From Cordilura impudica (lineage: Eukaryota; Arthropoda; Insecta; Diptera; Scathophagidae): a DNA stretch of 64,000 nucleotides. Shown piece after piece: positions 22,666 through 33,620 of the stretch. The notes under the pieces are model-generated. The model saw nothing but the letters and a program-made list of their open reading frames with translations. It had not been told where the DNA came from and searched no databases. Within the stretch, counting starts at the first letter, position 1; every line of letters starts with the position of its first letter. Location: positions 236,446,152 through 236,510,151 of the forward strand of contig OY821518.1 of NCBI GenBank assembly GCA_963682025.1, read 5' to 3'. A program made the translations under genes and the position numbers.

Positions 22666-22970
22666 ATCTACGCCTGAAAAGGTGGGATTTGACATCACTA
22701 ACCTATACTTAATATAATAATTTTGTTTTGTAAGATTTTAATTATTATTGTTAGTTCAAATCAAATTTAGCAAAGATTCAATTAATAAAGATCATAGTAG
22801 CGAAAAAATCGTAATTGCTTAATAAGTTTCAACACATATTTATTTTCCCAGCAATTTCATTCATTATTACAATTAAGTAAACGAATTTAATTGAATAGTT
22901 GATAACTGCCCCTAACGAGTTGTTAACTTGTGCAAATATACATTAGGGTGGCATTGAAATATATTTATAA
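22666..22970. other. Spacer, nothing recognised
   Basis: AT-rich sequence between element C copy 2 and the Tc1-like relic. It has no supported feature. Confidence 0.5.
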
Positions 22971-23119
22971 TATACAGTTGCGATCAAAAAAAATGCAACG
23001 CTGGCCGATATTATCTTTGAATTAATCTTTTTGTTCTTTTGGCTGTTTATTCTTTTATTTGGGGGTATATAAATTAATAGTATTTCGTTTTAATTTCCAG
23101 TAAACAGAGTTAAATTTTT

Positions 23120-24079
23120 CAGCCGTATTCATAAAAATTCTAAACAGCATTTCAAATCCATTTTAAGCAAAAATCGATAAAATTGTATTCATAAACGAAT
23201 TTTAGCTTAAAATACCTATTTTAAACCTTGTGTAAATAAAAGAATTTTAAAATTGGTTCGACCCTATTTTAAACCTATTTTAAAATGACATTTGTGCTTT
23301 TTGCTTTGTGTTTGTTTTCATTTTGAACACAGTAGCGAAAAATTGTCATTCAATCGAAAGAAGTTAGTTGATTTTTTAATGAGAAATAGACAATTTATAT
23401 TTGATTAGAATTGGTAAGAATTATTTTTATTGACAAAAAATATGTTTTAATTACATATATTTTGTTAACAATAGAAATTATTGCCCAAATCTCAAATAAT
23501 CGTCAAAAGAAAATTTGCTGTTCCGGATAAGGAGCGCTTGCGCTCGAAGTATTTATACAAATTATTAAAATAACTTAATTAAGTCAACTACATTAAAAGG
23601 AATATTTTTAATTTGTAATAATAGAACAAAGAAAACTAGTGATGTGTAAACAATCAAAACAAATTAAATAAAACTGGTTATTCGAATACTTTTTAATCTG
23701 CAATAAAATCACCACATAAATTACATATCTATGTACCTATCATTTTGTTTTGTTTTGTGTTTTTCTATATTTAATTAATAGACAAGTTTATCATAAATTT
23801 TTTTTCTATAAAAACCATATTTTTCTCAAACACAACAAAAAAAAATTATAGATACGAATACCGTATCAATTAATAACCATGATTTTGCATCATTACAACT
23901 CAAGTGACACATAAAAAATATGGTGTTGCCATCAAAGAGTTTAATAAAACGTTAAAACGTTTATTACTTAAAATACTGATTATGAATACGAATATATAAC
24001 AAACCTTTTTAGGCTTAAAATGTGTTTTAACTAATTTGTATTTGAAACCTGATTTAAGATTTTTTTATGAATACGGCTG
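23120..24079. mobile_element. Unclassified 960-bp element with 18-bp TIRs
   Basis: Perfect inverted ends CAGCCGTATTCATAAAAA and TTTTTATGAATACGGCTG. 'GTATTCATAA' recurs internally at 23186 and its inverse near 23981, giving subterminal inverted pairs. It is flanked by TTT on both sides, which is too weak to name a target duplication. There is no supported coding region. It lies inside the Tc1-like relic. Confidence 0.7.
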
Positions 24080-24169
24080 TTTATATTTAATTATAAAAGT
24101 GGGAATTTTTGGAAAGCAAAAAATGCAACGTAATGCATTAACAGTAAAATTAAGTTAATTATGGCTTTA

Positions 24170-24424
24170 CAAATAAAAGTATCTTACCATTGGAGCAGCC
24201 TTAAAAGCTTTTAAATCCATGGTTTGCAGTGCGGTGAAATATTTCAAGCAACCTTTTACTACAGAGAAGACGACTCTTAAACAAAGAAGCCGAATTACAA
24301 CAGCTCGAGAAGATGCAAAAATTGTCCGCGAATTGCATAAATCTGCAAATGAGATTCGAACAAAAACCATCTCTAGATATAGTAAAATGACAATTGCGAG
24401 AAGCTGGGGCCTAATTAGCACATA
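24170..24424 (+). pseudogene. Tc1-like transposase N-terminal fragment
   Basis: The plus-strand frame contains S-A-V-K-Y-F-K-Q, R-S-R-I-T-T-A-R-E-D and I-V-R-E-L-H-K-S-A-N-E-I. This matches the paired helix-turn-helix DNA-binding region of Tc1 family transposases, where the T-T-A-R-E-D motif links the two sub-domains. The catalytic DDE domain is absent because the hAT element is inserted just downstream and no Tc1 sequence is visible on its far side. The start is uncertain: the M at 24219 falls inside the first helix-turn-helix, so the true start should be upstream, near 24161. Confidence 0.6.
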
Positions 24425-24432
24425 CGTGAATG
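24425..24432 (+). repeat. hAT target duplication, left copy
   Basis: CGTGAATG; the right copy at 29822-29829 is CATGAATG (7 of 8 identical). Confidence 0.75.
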
Positions 24433-24740
24433 TAGTGGTCTGACTCTATCGATAGTACTATCGTGACTATTGATGGTTTGTAACTGTCGCGCCCATCGAT
24501 GGTTTTAAAATGACTATCGATAGTTTTCGATATTTTTTTGTATGGCAACGCTGTAGTGCAAAAGGTAGAAGAATAGCATGTTCAGACGGCATAATGAACC
24601 ACTTGATTCGCTCTCTGAATTATGATTGTGAACCTTGATATTCAGACGAGTGTTCTTCTTTTATTTTGACGTTTATATTTTTTGTACACTATACTTTACG
24701 TTTCACTATTTAATTTTTTTAATTTTTATTTGATTATATA

Positions 24741-26044
24741 AAGGGTCCGCCAAATAACTTTTTTTTTTTTTGAAAATGCTATAAAAAAAACCACTGAATA
24801 TTATCTCAAATTTCTTTTTTTATTTGAAAGTACAATCCTTCCGGTTAATAATGGAAAATATTTTCATTCAAATGGCTGCCTCGGCTGGCCATGCAGTAGC
24901 CTACACGATAGATCCAATTTTTAAGACATTATCGAATGTGTGCAGCTGTATTTCACCAATGGGTTCACGAATATTGTCCTTTAAAGCGTCAATTGTCTCT
25001 GGCATGTTGGCGTAACACTTATCTTTGAGGGCACCCCACAAATAATAGTCCAACGGTGTCAAATCGCAGCTCCGCGGTGGCCAAACGACATCAGCTCTGC
25101 GGCTGATAATGCGATCTTCAAAAACAGGGCGCAAAACATCGAGTGTAGCTTCGGCTGTGTGGCACGTAGCGCCGTCCTGTTGAAACCAAATATTGCCAAT
25201 ATCCTCCTCTTCAATTTTTGTGAACAAAAATTCGTTCAACATAGCCCGATAACGATCGCCATTGACTGTAACGGCCACTCCTTGCTCATTTTCGAAGAAA
25301 AATGGCCCACTTATGCCTCTGGACCAAAATCCGCACCAAACAGTGACTCGTTTTGGGTGTATCGGCTTTTCAATGTATGCGTGCGAGTTTTCTGTGCCCC
25401 AAATGCGACAATTTTGCTTGTTTACATACCCGCCAAGATCAAAATGAGCTTCATCTGAAAAGATGATTTTTTTTGGCAAAATCAGCATCTTCTGTAAGTC
25501 GATCGCAGGCCCACTTAGCGAAGCGAAAACGCATTGGATGGTCAGTTGGCTTCAACTCCTGAACCAATTGGACTTTGTATGGCGTCATACCAAGGTCTTT
25601 ATGCAAAATTCGTCTCAATGATGCCTCCGAAATGTTCAATTCTTGAGAACGACGGTGAATTGATGTTGATGGCGCTTCACGCACACTTTCTGCCACAGCA
25701 GCAATATTCTCGGGTGTACGCACTGTTTTTGGCTTTTCACGCTTTGGTTTATCGATGAGGATGCCAGTTTCTTTCACTTTTTTTCACAAGATAACGAACA
25801 TACGGAGCTGACGGTGCTTCTCTTCTTCCAAAATCCGTACGCAATTTTCGCACACATTCTGCAACATTACCATGATTTTCAAAGTAATGTCGCAATATTT
25901 CCCAGCGTTGTTCAAGCATATTCACAACCATATTCGTTCAGCGGAAGGATAAAACTAATTATCTGTCAAATCAGACATGAGCTAAGTGTTACCATTCACG
26001 AAATAAGCACTAGTTGAAAAAAAAACGTTAGATGGCGGACCCTT
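24741..26044 (-). mobile_element. mariner, DD41D (rosa-type), 1.30 kb
   Basis: The ends AAGGGTCCGCC and GGCGGACCCTT lie within ~27-bp imperfect TIRs. TA (TATA) flanks both sides. The length is typical of a full-length mariner. Confidence 0.9.
24901..25931 (-). pseudogene. DD41D mariner transposase, two frameshifts
   Basis: Read on the minus strand in three frames. The N-terminal paired HTH starts M-L-E-Q-R-W-E-I-L-R at 25922. After a shift in a T run near 25780 comes the second HTH, S-I-H-R-R-S-Q-E-L. After a shift in a T run near 25470 comes the catalytic core. This has I-I-F-S-D-E-A-H-F (first D), W-F-Q-Q-D-G-A-T-C-H-T-A (second D) and L-T-P-L-D-Y-Y-L-W-G (third D). I count 41 residues between the second and third Asp, which is the DD41D spacing known for the rosa group rather than DD34D. 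Total length is ~340 residues, as usual for the family. The catalytic residues are intact, and both lesions are homopolymer length changes, so this is a relatively young or possibly mis-sequenced copy. Confidence 0.88.
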
Positions 26045-26457
26045 TATATGAAAATATATACTTTTTATTTGTTAAATGTTTCTATTTATTATTAAATAAT
26101 TAATTAATTAATTTTTTGTTTTTTCTTTGTTTATATATTTTTGACAGCTAGTTCAGATAAACTAGCGATAATTTTTATCAAAATTAGAGATGACATTCAA
26201 GTTTTCTAGGTGTACAACTAGGTTCAAAATGAACCAAGTAGGTTCGCTCTCAAAATTTTATATGGCGAATTATGTATATTCAATCATGATTGGGGCGCGA
26301 ACCGTGAATGAGAGAGCGAACCGCGAATCTTGCTGTCCGTGTGAACATAGCATAAGCCCGTTGATGGAAACTATATTGCGCCAATTTTATGTTGAATGGT
26401 AACAAAGACGCGACGCTTTAAAATCAAGAGAAAATTTTCACTTTTTTATATTACACA
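26045..26457 (+). other. hAT 5' non-coding region
   Basis: Between the mariner and the hAT gene start. 'gttcgctctc' and 'gcgaaccgcgaa' blocks at about 26240-26325 partly match 24590-24640, left of the mariner, suggesting internal subterminal repeats of the hAT. No separate gene is seen. Confidence 0.45.
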
Positions 26458-26897
26458 ATGGATAGGTTGTTAACCAAAAAAGCAAGAATACATTTACAAA
26501 ACTTTAGAAACAGAAACAAATGAAGAAGCTGCATGTGGTAGTGCTGATTCTGAGGATGTGTTTTAGTAACAAACGCCAAGCCTGGTAGCAATAAACGCAA
26601 AAAACATTTTTCTAAGGTAATGAACAAATTTATTTGTATTTATTTGTAAAATAATTATTTTATAAGTAGTTGTGAAAGTATTTCACAAAGTCGCAAGACA
26701 AAAAGCTTGCTAAATGCAACAAATGTGGCAAGGAATTTAAAACTAGTGGCAATTCTAGTAATTTACTGGACAATTTAGCCAGATTCCACCCAAATTGTGA
26801 AAATGATAATGATGACGCTAATGATGACGCTTCTGAATTAACTGCTTCCACTTCCAGCACTACAAATAGTAGTAGTCAATCCAGCATAGGATTGGAT

Positions 26898-26900
<3 letters not shown>
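26458..26900 (+). pseudogene. hAT transposase N-terminus with BED-type finger
   Basis: Exon 1 starts at ATG 26458 (MDRLLTKK) but is broken by a shift and stop (TGA at about 26521); an acidic stretch and N-K-R-K-K-H-F-S-K follow. A GTAATG donor near 26617 and an acceptor ending CAAAG near 26691 would join it to K-L-A-K-C-N-K-C-G-K-E-F and N-S-S-N-L-L-D-N-L-A-R-F-H-P. This is the pattern of a BED zinc finger, a DNA-binding domain at the start of many hAT transposases. The first zinc-binding His of the usual H-L-x-R-x-H motif is Asn here. A Ser/Thr-rich linker follows, and coding sequence is then lost at the TA repeat and element C. The RNase H-like core is absent. Confidence 0.65.

Positions 26901-26901
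<1 letters not shown>

Positions 26902-26942
<41 letters not shown>
26902..26942. repeat. (TA)n microsatellite
   Basis: About 36 bases of alternating TA between the hAT fragment and the left end of element C copy 1. Confidence 0.9.
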
Positions 26943-26944
<2 letters not shown>

Positions 26945-27515
26945 GGGGGATTTCATGTCAAGTGCACCAACTTTTGAAACCGATGTCTTCCGGATGAAAT
27001 TTGCACCAAGGTTAGTCATATTGGATAGTAGTTTAGACACAATTTTTCAACAAGATCGGTCCAGATCTCTCTGAGTAAGAGGGGATCAAAATTTGACATT
27101 TTGGCCAAACCGGTGTTTTTTCTCATCCCTGTAACTTTCTACCTATTGTTCTTAGAAAATTTTCTCCCAAATAGTTTAGATAGCTATTTCTTCAATATTT
27201 CGGAAAACAATACTTAAAAAAAAAAAAATTTTAGACTTTTTTTGTGCTAAATTAAAGCATTTTTTGCCTTTTTTTTCAAAAAGGGCATTTTTTTTTTCAT
27301 AAGAAAGCTTAGAATTTTTCCTTTAAGAGCTTTTTGCTCGCTTAGTGGGATGGGAGTGGGATATCTATCAAAATAAATGTTTTGTAACTCAAGACAACGG
27401 TTTTTCAATTTTTCACAAATGCACTATTTTGAATTTTTCCTATTTGTATCTAAAACCTTACAAATAAAACTTATACTGAGAAACTAGACAAACTAAACTT
27501 TCCGAAGGTAAGGTA
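26943..27515 (+). repeat. Element C copy 1 left TIR
   Basis: Inverted match to 29040-29631, with small indels in the A/T runs. Confidence 0.8.
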
Positions 27516-27747
27516 AGGTGTTGAAAAATTATTATTTTTTATTTATTTTTAATAATAATTAAATTAATGTATAATAATAATAATATTAAAAATAAAAAGA
27601 TAAATAATTTATTAAAATTTAATCTTAATTGCATTAGATTTATATCATAACTATTTTTATACTTAATTTATTGTAGCTGATGAAGTATTTAAGTCTTGTA
27701 AATTTTTAAATACCCAGTCTTTCATCCAGCTTTTTTGTCGCCTTTAT

Positions 27748-28992
27748 TTACTGCGTTTTTTTTGTCAATCCTTTCTTTGCGTTACTATGTTCAGCAGTTG
27801 ATTTCGCTGCTGGTTTATTTGTTGTCTTTGGAAAGAAATCGCATTGAATAGAGGCAGAAAACTTTTTCAACTTGGGTCTTCCATCGTCAAGCGGTATAAA
27901 AGCATGGTATTGAGCGGTGCCATCGATGGTTACCGCAGCATTGAATCTGCTCTTCAGTGTTTTCAATGTTTCCTGATGATCCTCTTTGCTACTAAAAACT
28001 ATTTTAGTTTCTTTACAATAACTCTTTGCCCAATGAAATAAAGCAGTCGCATCTAAGATGCGATCTTGATGAGAGCACTGGAGGCTATACTTCGCTGCAT
28101 TTCTTTTAAGGTTTGCTCCAATACCATCACATGCTCCTTTACTATGAACAGTAGGATGAAAATGCCACTCAGCTGGCATTCCAAAATCTTTTTCATGGGC
28201 CATAAGATTTGCCAAGCTACTTTTGTTCTTTACTGTAAATTTAGATTTTAAAAATTTTAGTATTATCTTCTGTTACTCATAAACTGCAACGGTATCATGT
28301 TTTAAATCGTCGGATATGATTGCCATACTTTTGTGTTCCAGTTTTTCATCTTTCATGTAGTAAATAACTACTGTGAATACAGTTGCTTGGTCGTTATTGA
28401 AGTGGAATGCTTTATGGCATCCTGAAGAACTATTTATAGTTTTCTGCGAAATCATATGAAATAACGAATTCACAAGACTTCAAATGTATCTTCAAATCCT
28501 TGAAGAATGACCATTGCGCTTTGACTAAAAAGTCATGGTTTCTCAAGTTTAGCAATCCTGTACACATTTCTTCCACAAAATCATCCACATTTAAAATGAT
28601 TGTTTTCAATGTGCATCTGTCAGTCTGAATCCAAGAATCAAATGTGACCTCCTCTATATATTCCCGATCTAAAGAGTGATTAAATTTTCTTTGATGAATG
28701 TGGTTTTCGGGCAATTGGTACATTCACCTGAGTGGCAAGAAGTTGTTGCATTAGGACACATAGTCAATTTAAGGCAATCGCGGTAATCGTGTAAATCTTC
28801 TGCCGAATCATCTGTTAAATACTTTAAGTTGATTTCCTTCAACATCAGTTTAACATTTTCATGGTAAATGCAAACGCATACTGTGTGAGTTCCGCTCCTT
28901 TCTGCCAAAACGCAATGTTTTGGCCTCATTTGGGTTAATTTCGTGAAACCAATTCTAACATCCTCGTGTTCAGAAATGTTGAAATGTTGCAA
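27748..28992 (-). pseudogene. Element C transposase-like gene, copy 1
   Basis: Minus-strand frames 28992-28669, 28723-28430, 28473-28273 and 28215-27748 are collinear parts of one protein separated by at least three shifts. The first has I-G-F-T-K-L..R-P-K-H-C-V-L and a cysteine-rich C-P-N-A-T..C-H-S-G-E-C-T-N-C-P. The next has V-I-S-Y-D-F-A-E-N-Y, then H-F-N-N-D-Q-A-T and D-L-K-H-D-T-V-A-V. The last has M-P-A-E-W-H-F-H-P-T, H-S-K-G-A-C-D-G-I-G and a Lys-rich tail. From memory this matches a widespread uncharacterised animal protein family found in repeats; the N-terminal third of that family is missing here. The conserved Asp residues suggest a nuclease/transposase, but the class is not established from this sequence. 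Confidence 0.7.
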
Positions 28993-29039
28993 ATAACTCT
29001 TTCAGGCTACAGATAACCATTCTCTTCTGTTATGTTATG

Positions 29040-29631
29040 AAGGTATGTTACATACCTTCGGAAAGGTTAATTTGTCTAGTTTCTCAGTATAAGTTTTATT
29101 TGTAAGGTTTTTCACACGAATAGGAAAAAATTCAAAATAGTGCATTTGTGAAAAACTGAAAAACCGTTGTCTTGAGTTACAAAACATTTATTTTGATAGA
29201 TATCCCACTCCCATCCCACTAAGCGACCAAAAAGCTCTTAAAGGAAAAATCCTAAGCTTTCTTATGAAAAAAAAAAAAATGCCCTTTTTGAAAAAAAGGC
29301 AAAGAATGCTTTAATTTAGCAAAAAAAAGGTCTAAATTTTTTTTTTTTTTTTTTAAGTATTTTTTTCCGAAATATTGAGGAAATAGCTATCTAAACTATT
29401 TAGGAGAACATTTTCTAAAAACAATAAGTAATAAGTTACATGGATGAAAAAAAACACCTGTTTGGCAAAATGTCAAATTTTGATCCCCTCTAACTCAGAG
29501 AGATCTTGACCGATGTTGTTGAAAAATTGTGCCTAAACTACTATCCAATAGGACTAACCTTGGTGCAAATTTCATCCCGATTGGAAGACATCGGTTTCAA
29601 AAGTTGGTGCACTTGATATGAAATCCCCCAT
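29040..29631 (-). repeat. Element C copy 1 right TIR
   Basis: Inverted match to 26943-27515. Confidence 0.8.
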
Positions 29632-29821
29632 ATGTATGTGTGTTTGTGTGTGTATGTAATACATATTAAAATTCAAACTAAAAATCAGGTTTTAAAGATT
29701 TTTGATTTAAAATCAACAAAATAATAAAATATTTTGCCCGGCCTTTTCACATGTTGATGGTTCACTAAAAACTATAGCATACTATCTGATGGTGCCGACT
29801 ATCGATAGTTTCAGACCTCTA

Positions 29822-29829
29822 CATGAATG
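29822..29829 (+). repeat. hAT target duplication, right copy
   Basis: CATGAATG, matching CGTGAATG at 24425-24432 except for one base. Confidence 0.75.
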
Positions 29830-31880
29830 AGTAAAATTGTTCGTTGTTTTAAACTTTGAGATGGTAGCAAACGTCAACGAGTAGTTATAGTATGCGTATA
29901 TAGGCATAACATTTTTTAGAGAGTATGTCATAAATTTTTAATTTATTTTACACAACGTTAATTGACTCTTTAAAATTTGGAGATTTTTACCCGCATGTAT
30001 ATATTTTTTTCAAAGAGTTGCCGTATTATGAATCCATTTTTAAATATTTAATAATATTAACTTACAGTGGTCACGGTATTTGCATGGGTATATTGATGAT
30101 GTTGTATATCGTTTAAAAAGATGCGAAATCTGATTATCTGTATGGCAGCAAAAGCAATACAACAACCGCAACGAATAAAAAAGCAAGTATTTTTCGATAA
30201 ATTTAAAAAGGAATCCTGTACCATGCGTTTAGAGAATTGGCTTTAGGTCCAAACCAAATCTGAGTGGATTTTTAAAATTACGTTTTTATATAAAATACAA
30301 AGTTTAGCGTTTTTATTAAAAAATAAATTTAAAAAGAAAACAAAAACATAAAAAATTGGAAATAGTCTAGTAAAAATTATATTTTTGCCGGGTTATCGCC
30401 ATAACAATCCAAAAGTTTTCAGATCTTTAAAATTATTTTTGACACGGAGAGGTTAATAGAAAATTCCGAGATGTCAGTTAAAACAATTATTTGTTGTCAG
30501 TTTATATGACATAATGAAAACCAAGCTTAAGTATTATACAAAATGTTTAGAAAATATTAATATAAGAAAAAGTGTATTTTGACCACGAATAATATAGAAA
30601 GGTTAATGATTGTGTTTAAAAATAATAATTTTTCGTGTGTATTTAACAAATTTTATATTATTGTGTTTAGAAAATGGGTTATTTTGGCCGCCAGAACACA
30701 AAAAAGACTTAGTTTTAACAAATATATTTCAGAATATGGAATATAGCATCGAGTTTACTCATTTTCATAAATATACGCTCTAAAATTGATAAATTTAAAA
30801 CAATTGAATAGACAGCATTTCATGAAATTTGATTTTTGACCTCAAAGGAGCACGGTTTAGACTTGAGCGATTTGGTTCACATTGTTAGACCCGGCGGGTC
30901 TCGTTAACATTCAGATATTATCTGCACACACATATCAGAACGCCACCCTTATCAACTCGTGTGTATCTACAACTATTGTTGTTAATTTTAATGTCACGTT
31001 TATATTTTTAACATTTTGTCACGTCAGTTATTTTGCTCTACTATTAACACTTAAGTGACATTTGTCTTCCAGTTAACTTAATTGAAATTAATAATATTTG
31101 TCCAAATCTTTTCTTGCAAAAAGAAAACTAAAAAAACAAACTTCTTTATTTGTTGCAATATGTTAAAATGATTAGAGTGCTTTTTTTCAAGATGAAGTCA
31201 ATTTGAATAAAAAATTTATTAAATTAACACTTATGTATAACAATAATAAAATGATTGATACATCTGAAATACGCAAGTTGTATTATTTATTATTTTATTC
31301 GTTTGTTCAAAACTGAAAAACAATTTATTAAAATAACTGCAAAGACAGCCAAACTCAAACTTTATATTTCGAAAAATAACTTCAATGGACAAATTTCCTA
31401 CTTTAAAAATTTTCTAAGTGTACGAGTATCTATTTCAGAAGTTTTGGAAATAAATAAAACAAAACCAAAGAAAATAAATCTTGTATACGTTTTTGTGTTT
31501 TTTTTTTTTGTAATGTTTATAATTTGCATCATTGTTCGCAAAGTCCAACATACTCTATCAATAGGTAAGTATGAGCCGGAAACTTGGAAGAAATCCCAAT
31601 TTAGACCAAAGTTCCAAAGTTCTCTCCAGTTTAAACGACTGCTGGACACATAAAAGAAATGATAAACCTAGTGGGTTTTGTCTCACTCGATACTGTCATC
31701 TTAGGTAGAGATGCAAACTGCTAACTGGATACTTAGACTTTGGATAAAGTGATAAATTTATCCAATTCCTCAGAATTGATATCAGAGAAAAATTGTCAGG
31801 CTTGCATAAATTTTGCTAAAGAACACATGAACTGGTCAAGACGGAATTGGAATAAAGTTCTCTTTTCAGTTTAATTTAAG
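29830..31880. other. AT-rich region without supported gene
   Basis: The longest frame (31255-31653, 132 residues) has a hydrophobic stretch that comes from a T run, no recognisable motif and no codon-level signal I can see, so I do not call it a gene. A truncated B-like phrase ('ccatgcgtttagagaattgg') is visible at about 30221. Nothing else is recognised. Confidence 0.5.
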
Positions 31881-33620
31881 GGGCCATGGTGGGAGAAATT
31901 TTGTACGATGACCAAAAGGAAAAAATTAAATCCAAAATATACAAATAGCAGTTAATTCAGAGTGGCAAAAATTTCAATAGATATCATCAACAATCTAAGG
32001 ATATTTTCAGGCAGCTTGGCATCAGGGTATATACCACCGGACAACTTCTGTAAAGCTCAAATGGCATACCTCAAGGAAAGGTCAGTAGATACGGCTTTGC
32101 CCGAAATAGTTGGAACAATTGAGGATGCCCTTCACTATAAGGAATACTTTTTAGCTCATTTTTTGGACATGGAAGTGGCGTTCAATAATGTCAAAATATC
32201 ATCGATCCTAGAAGCCTTTGATAATATGGGCATGGATCTACTGATAATCCTATGGACGGAACAGCAGGGTGATAAACTCGAAAATAGGTGATGGGAAAAC
32301 GAGGAAGGTGCTTACGAGGGGAACTCCACAAGGAGGAGTTATATCTTCTCTCTTGTGGAACCTTGTGATCAATAAAATCCTCCAATCTTTCGAGAGAACG
32401 GGCACCAAAGTATTCGTCTATGCTGATCACATTGTACTTATAGAGTCAGCATTAGGTAAAATGGGCAAGGGAAAACAGCTGGGGGTCAACACCCCTAAAA
32501 CCAAGTTGGTGCTCTTTACCAGAAAGACAAATATACCTGAGTTCAATCCTCCAAGATTGAACGGGAAGACTCTGGTACTCTCAAGGGAGGCGAAGTCTTT
32601 GGGTGTTATGCTGGACTCGAAACTCAATTGGTCGAGTAACGTAAAGGAAAGGACTAACAAGGCGTTATATGTCTTCTACACTTGTAGGAAGGCGTTTGGT
32701 AGAAGATGGGGTCTTAAACCGCAAATCATCACTGGATGTATTGTGCGAAATTATACCTATTTTGACATATGGTAATCTGGTGTGGTGGAAGGGTATGAAC
32801 TTAGGGACCAGACTTTTTAGACTCGTGATGGCACAGAGATTGGCCTGCCTACGCACCACCGAAGCCATTATATCGACACACAGGCGGGACTGGAGGTAAT
32901 GCTGAACATCATGCCTATTGATATTTTCATAGCAACGACCATTAATATCTTCGTGGACCGGAGTGCGTGAGCGAATATATCAGGACCCTCGACCAAATAC
33001 AAGCTGGGTGACGAGTGTGCACGGAAGACTCAAAATCTTTAAGCGGGACGATGGACACTGATATAAAAATCCCTCTACCCGAGCTGTCGAATCAAATTGA
33101 AGAGGCAACCGATCTTGAAGTAAGGACAAGGTGGACACAACTGATCTCTTGCAGAATATCCCAGATCCAATGGCCCTTGCCCAATCGAAGGAGAACGAAA
33201 GCACTGCTTGGTTGTGGTCAAGGGACAATCGGCCTACTTATAGGAGTACTCACTGGACACTGTGTAATAGGGCGAATGAACGAACGCATAGATGTCCCGA
33301 AAACTGAAATCTGTAGGAGCTGTATGGATGTGGACGAGGAAAATTCAGTGCAACATTTGCTGTGCAAATGTGCAGGACTGAAGAGGCGGTGTCTTAGATA
33401 TCTCGGCGACCTTGCGGACTTCTTGAGGGACGCATAGCAGACGAAAGAGCTCATTTTCACTATCCCTTCTTTTCCATACTCCTTACATATTCTATCTGTA
33501 CTTTTATAATCTCTATTCTTATCTCTACATTCCGGCTTTGTCTAAGGGGTATCATAAAGGGCCATATGGCCTCCTAGTGTACTCATCTTCGGACAGGCAA
33601 CCCATCTAACCTAACCATCA
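31880..33620 (+). mobile_element. LOA/Jockey-like LINE, 5'-truncated
   Basis: It carries RT-domain sequence followed by a Cys/His C-terminal region, and ends near 33620 with CTAACCTAACC, a tail type common in fly non-LTR elements. The 5' part (ORF1 and endonuclease) is absent. No target duplication was identified. Confidence 0.75.
31962..33437 (+). pseudogene. LOA/Jockey-like reverse transcriptase, disrupted
   Basis: Pieces in order: A-Y-L-K-E-R-S-V-D-T-A-L and F-L-D-M-E-V-A-F-N-N-V (31962-32291); a shift near 32265; then R-G-T-P-Q-G-G-V-I-S-S-L-L-W and F-V-Y-A-D-H-I-V-L. In that box the second Asp of Y-A-D-D is His, so catalysis is lost. L-G-V-M-L-D-S-K-L-N-W and K-A-L-Y-V-F-Y-T-C-R-K-A-F-G-R follow, then a shift near 32735 to P-I-L-T-Y-G-N-L-V-W-W. 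The RNase H region expected between about 32900 and 33030 is largely deleted. The last frame ends with L-T-G-H-C-V-I-G-R and a C-x2-C-x10-H-x3-C motif. Clade placement is by remembered motifs and is tentative. Confidence 0.78.

Larger units (their letters stand above)
22975..24424 (+). mobile_element. Tc1-like element relic (left end and gene start)
   Basis: CAGTTGCGATCAAAAAAA preceded by TA looks like a Tc1-type terminus. 'aaaaatgcaacg' recurs at 24119, as with the internal repeats of long-TIR Tc1 elements. The element is interrupted by a 960-bp insertion and then by the hAT at 24433. No right terminus was found beyond the hAT. Confidence 0.6.
26943..29631 (-). mobile_element. Element C, copy 1 (2.7 kb, ~580-bp inverted ends)
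   Basis: The ends are TGGGGGATTTCATGTC and its near inverse at 29616-29631. The inverted similarity extends to about 27515 and 29040, including a run of A-rich blocks and 'ttccgaaggta'. The centre encodes a minus-strand transposase-like protein in pieces. It is inserted in the hAT next to a TA microsatellite; TA lies on both sides. Confidence 0.85.
24433..29821 (+). mobile_element. hAT element carrying nested insertions
   Basis: The ends are TAGTGGTCTGACTCTATCG and the inverse of TAGAGGTCTGAAACTATCG, both continuing into CTATCGATAGT. Several ATCGAT repeats lie subterminally at 24446-24535. An 8-bp duplication flanks it, as established for hAT elements. Inside are a mariner (24741-26044), the start of a BED-finger gene (26458-26900) and element C copy 1 (26943-29631). 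Most of the hAT transposase is missing. Confidence 0.8.

Noticed and set aside
24440..24535. TATCGATA motifs as host DREF-type promoter elements
   Set aside because: The same motif forms the inverted terminus of the hAT at the other end (29795-29821), which explains it better.
31255..31653. 132-residue ORF with a hydrophobic segment, possible membrane protein
   Set aside because: The hydrophobic run is encoded by a T homopolymer, no motif is recognisable, and it lies among decayed transposons.
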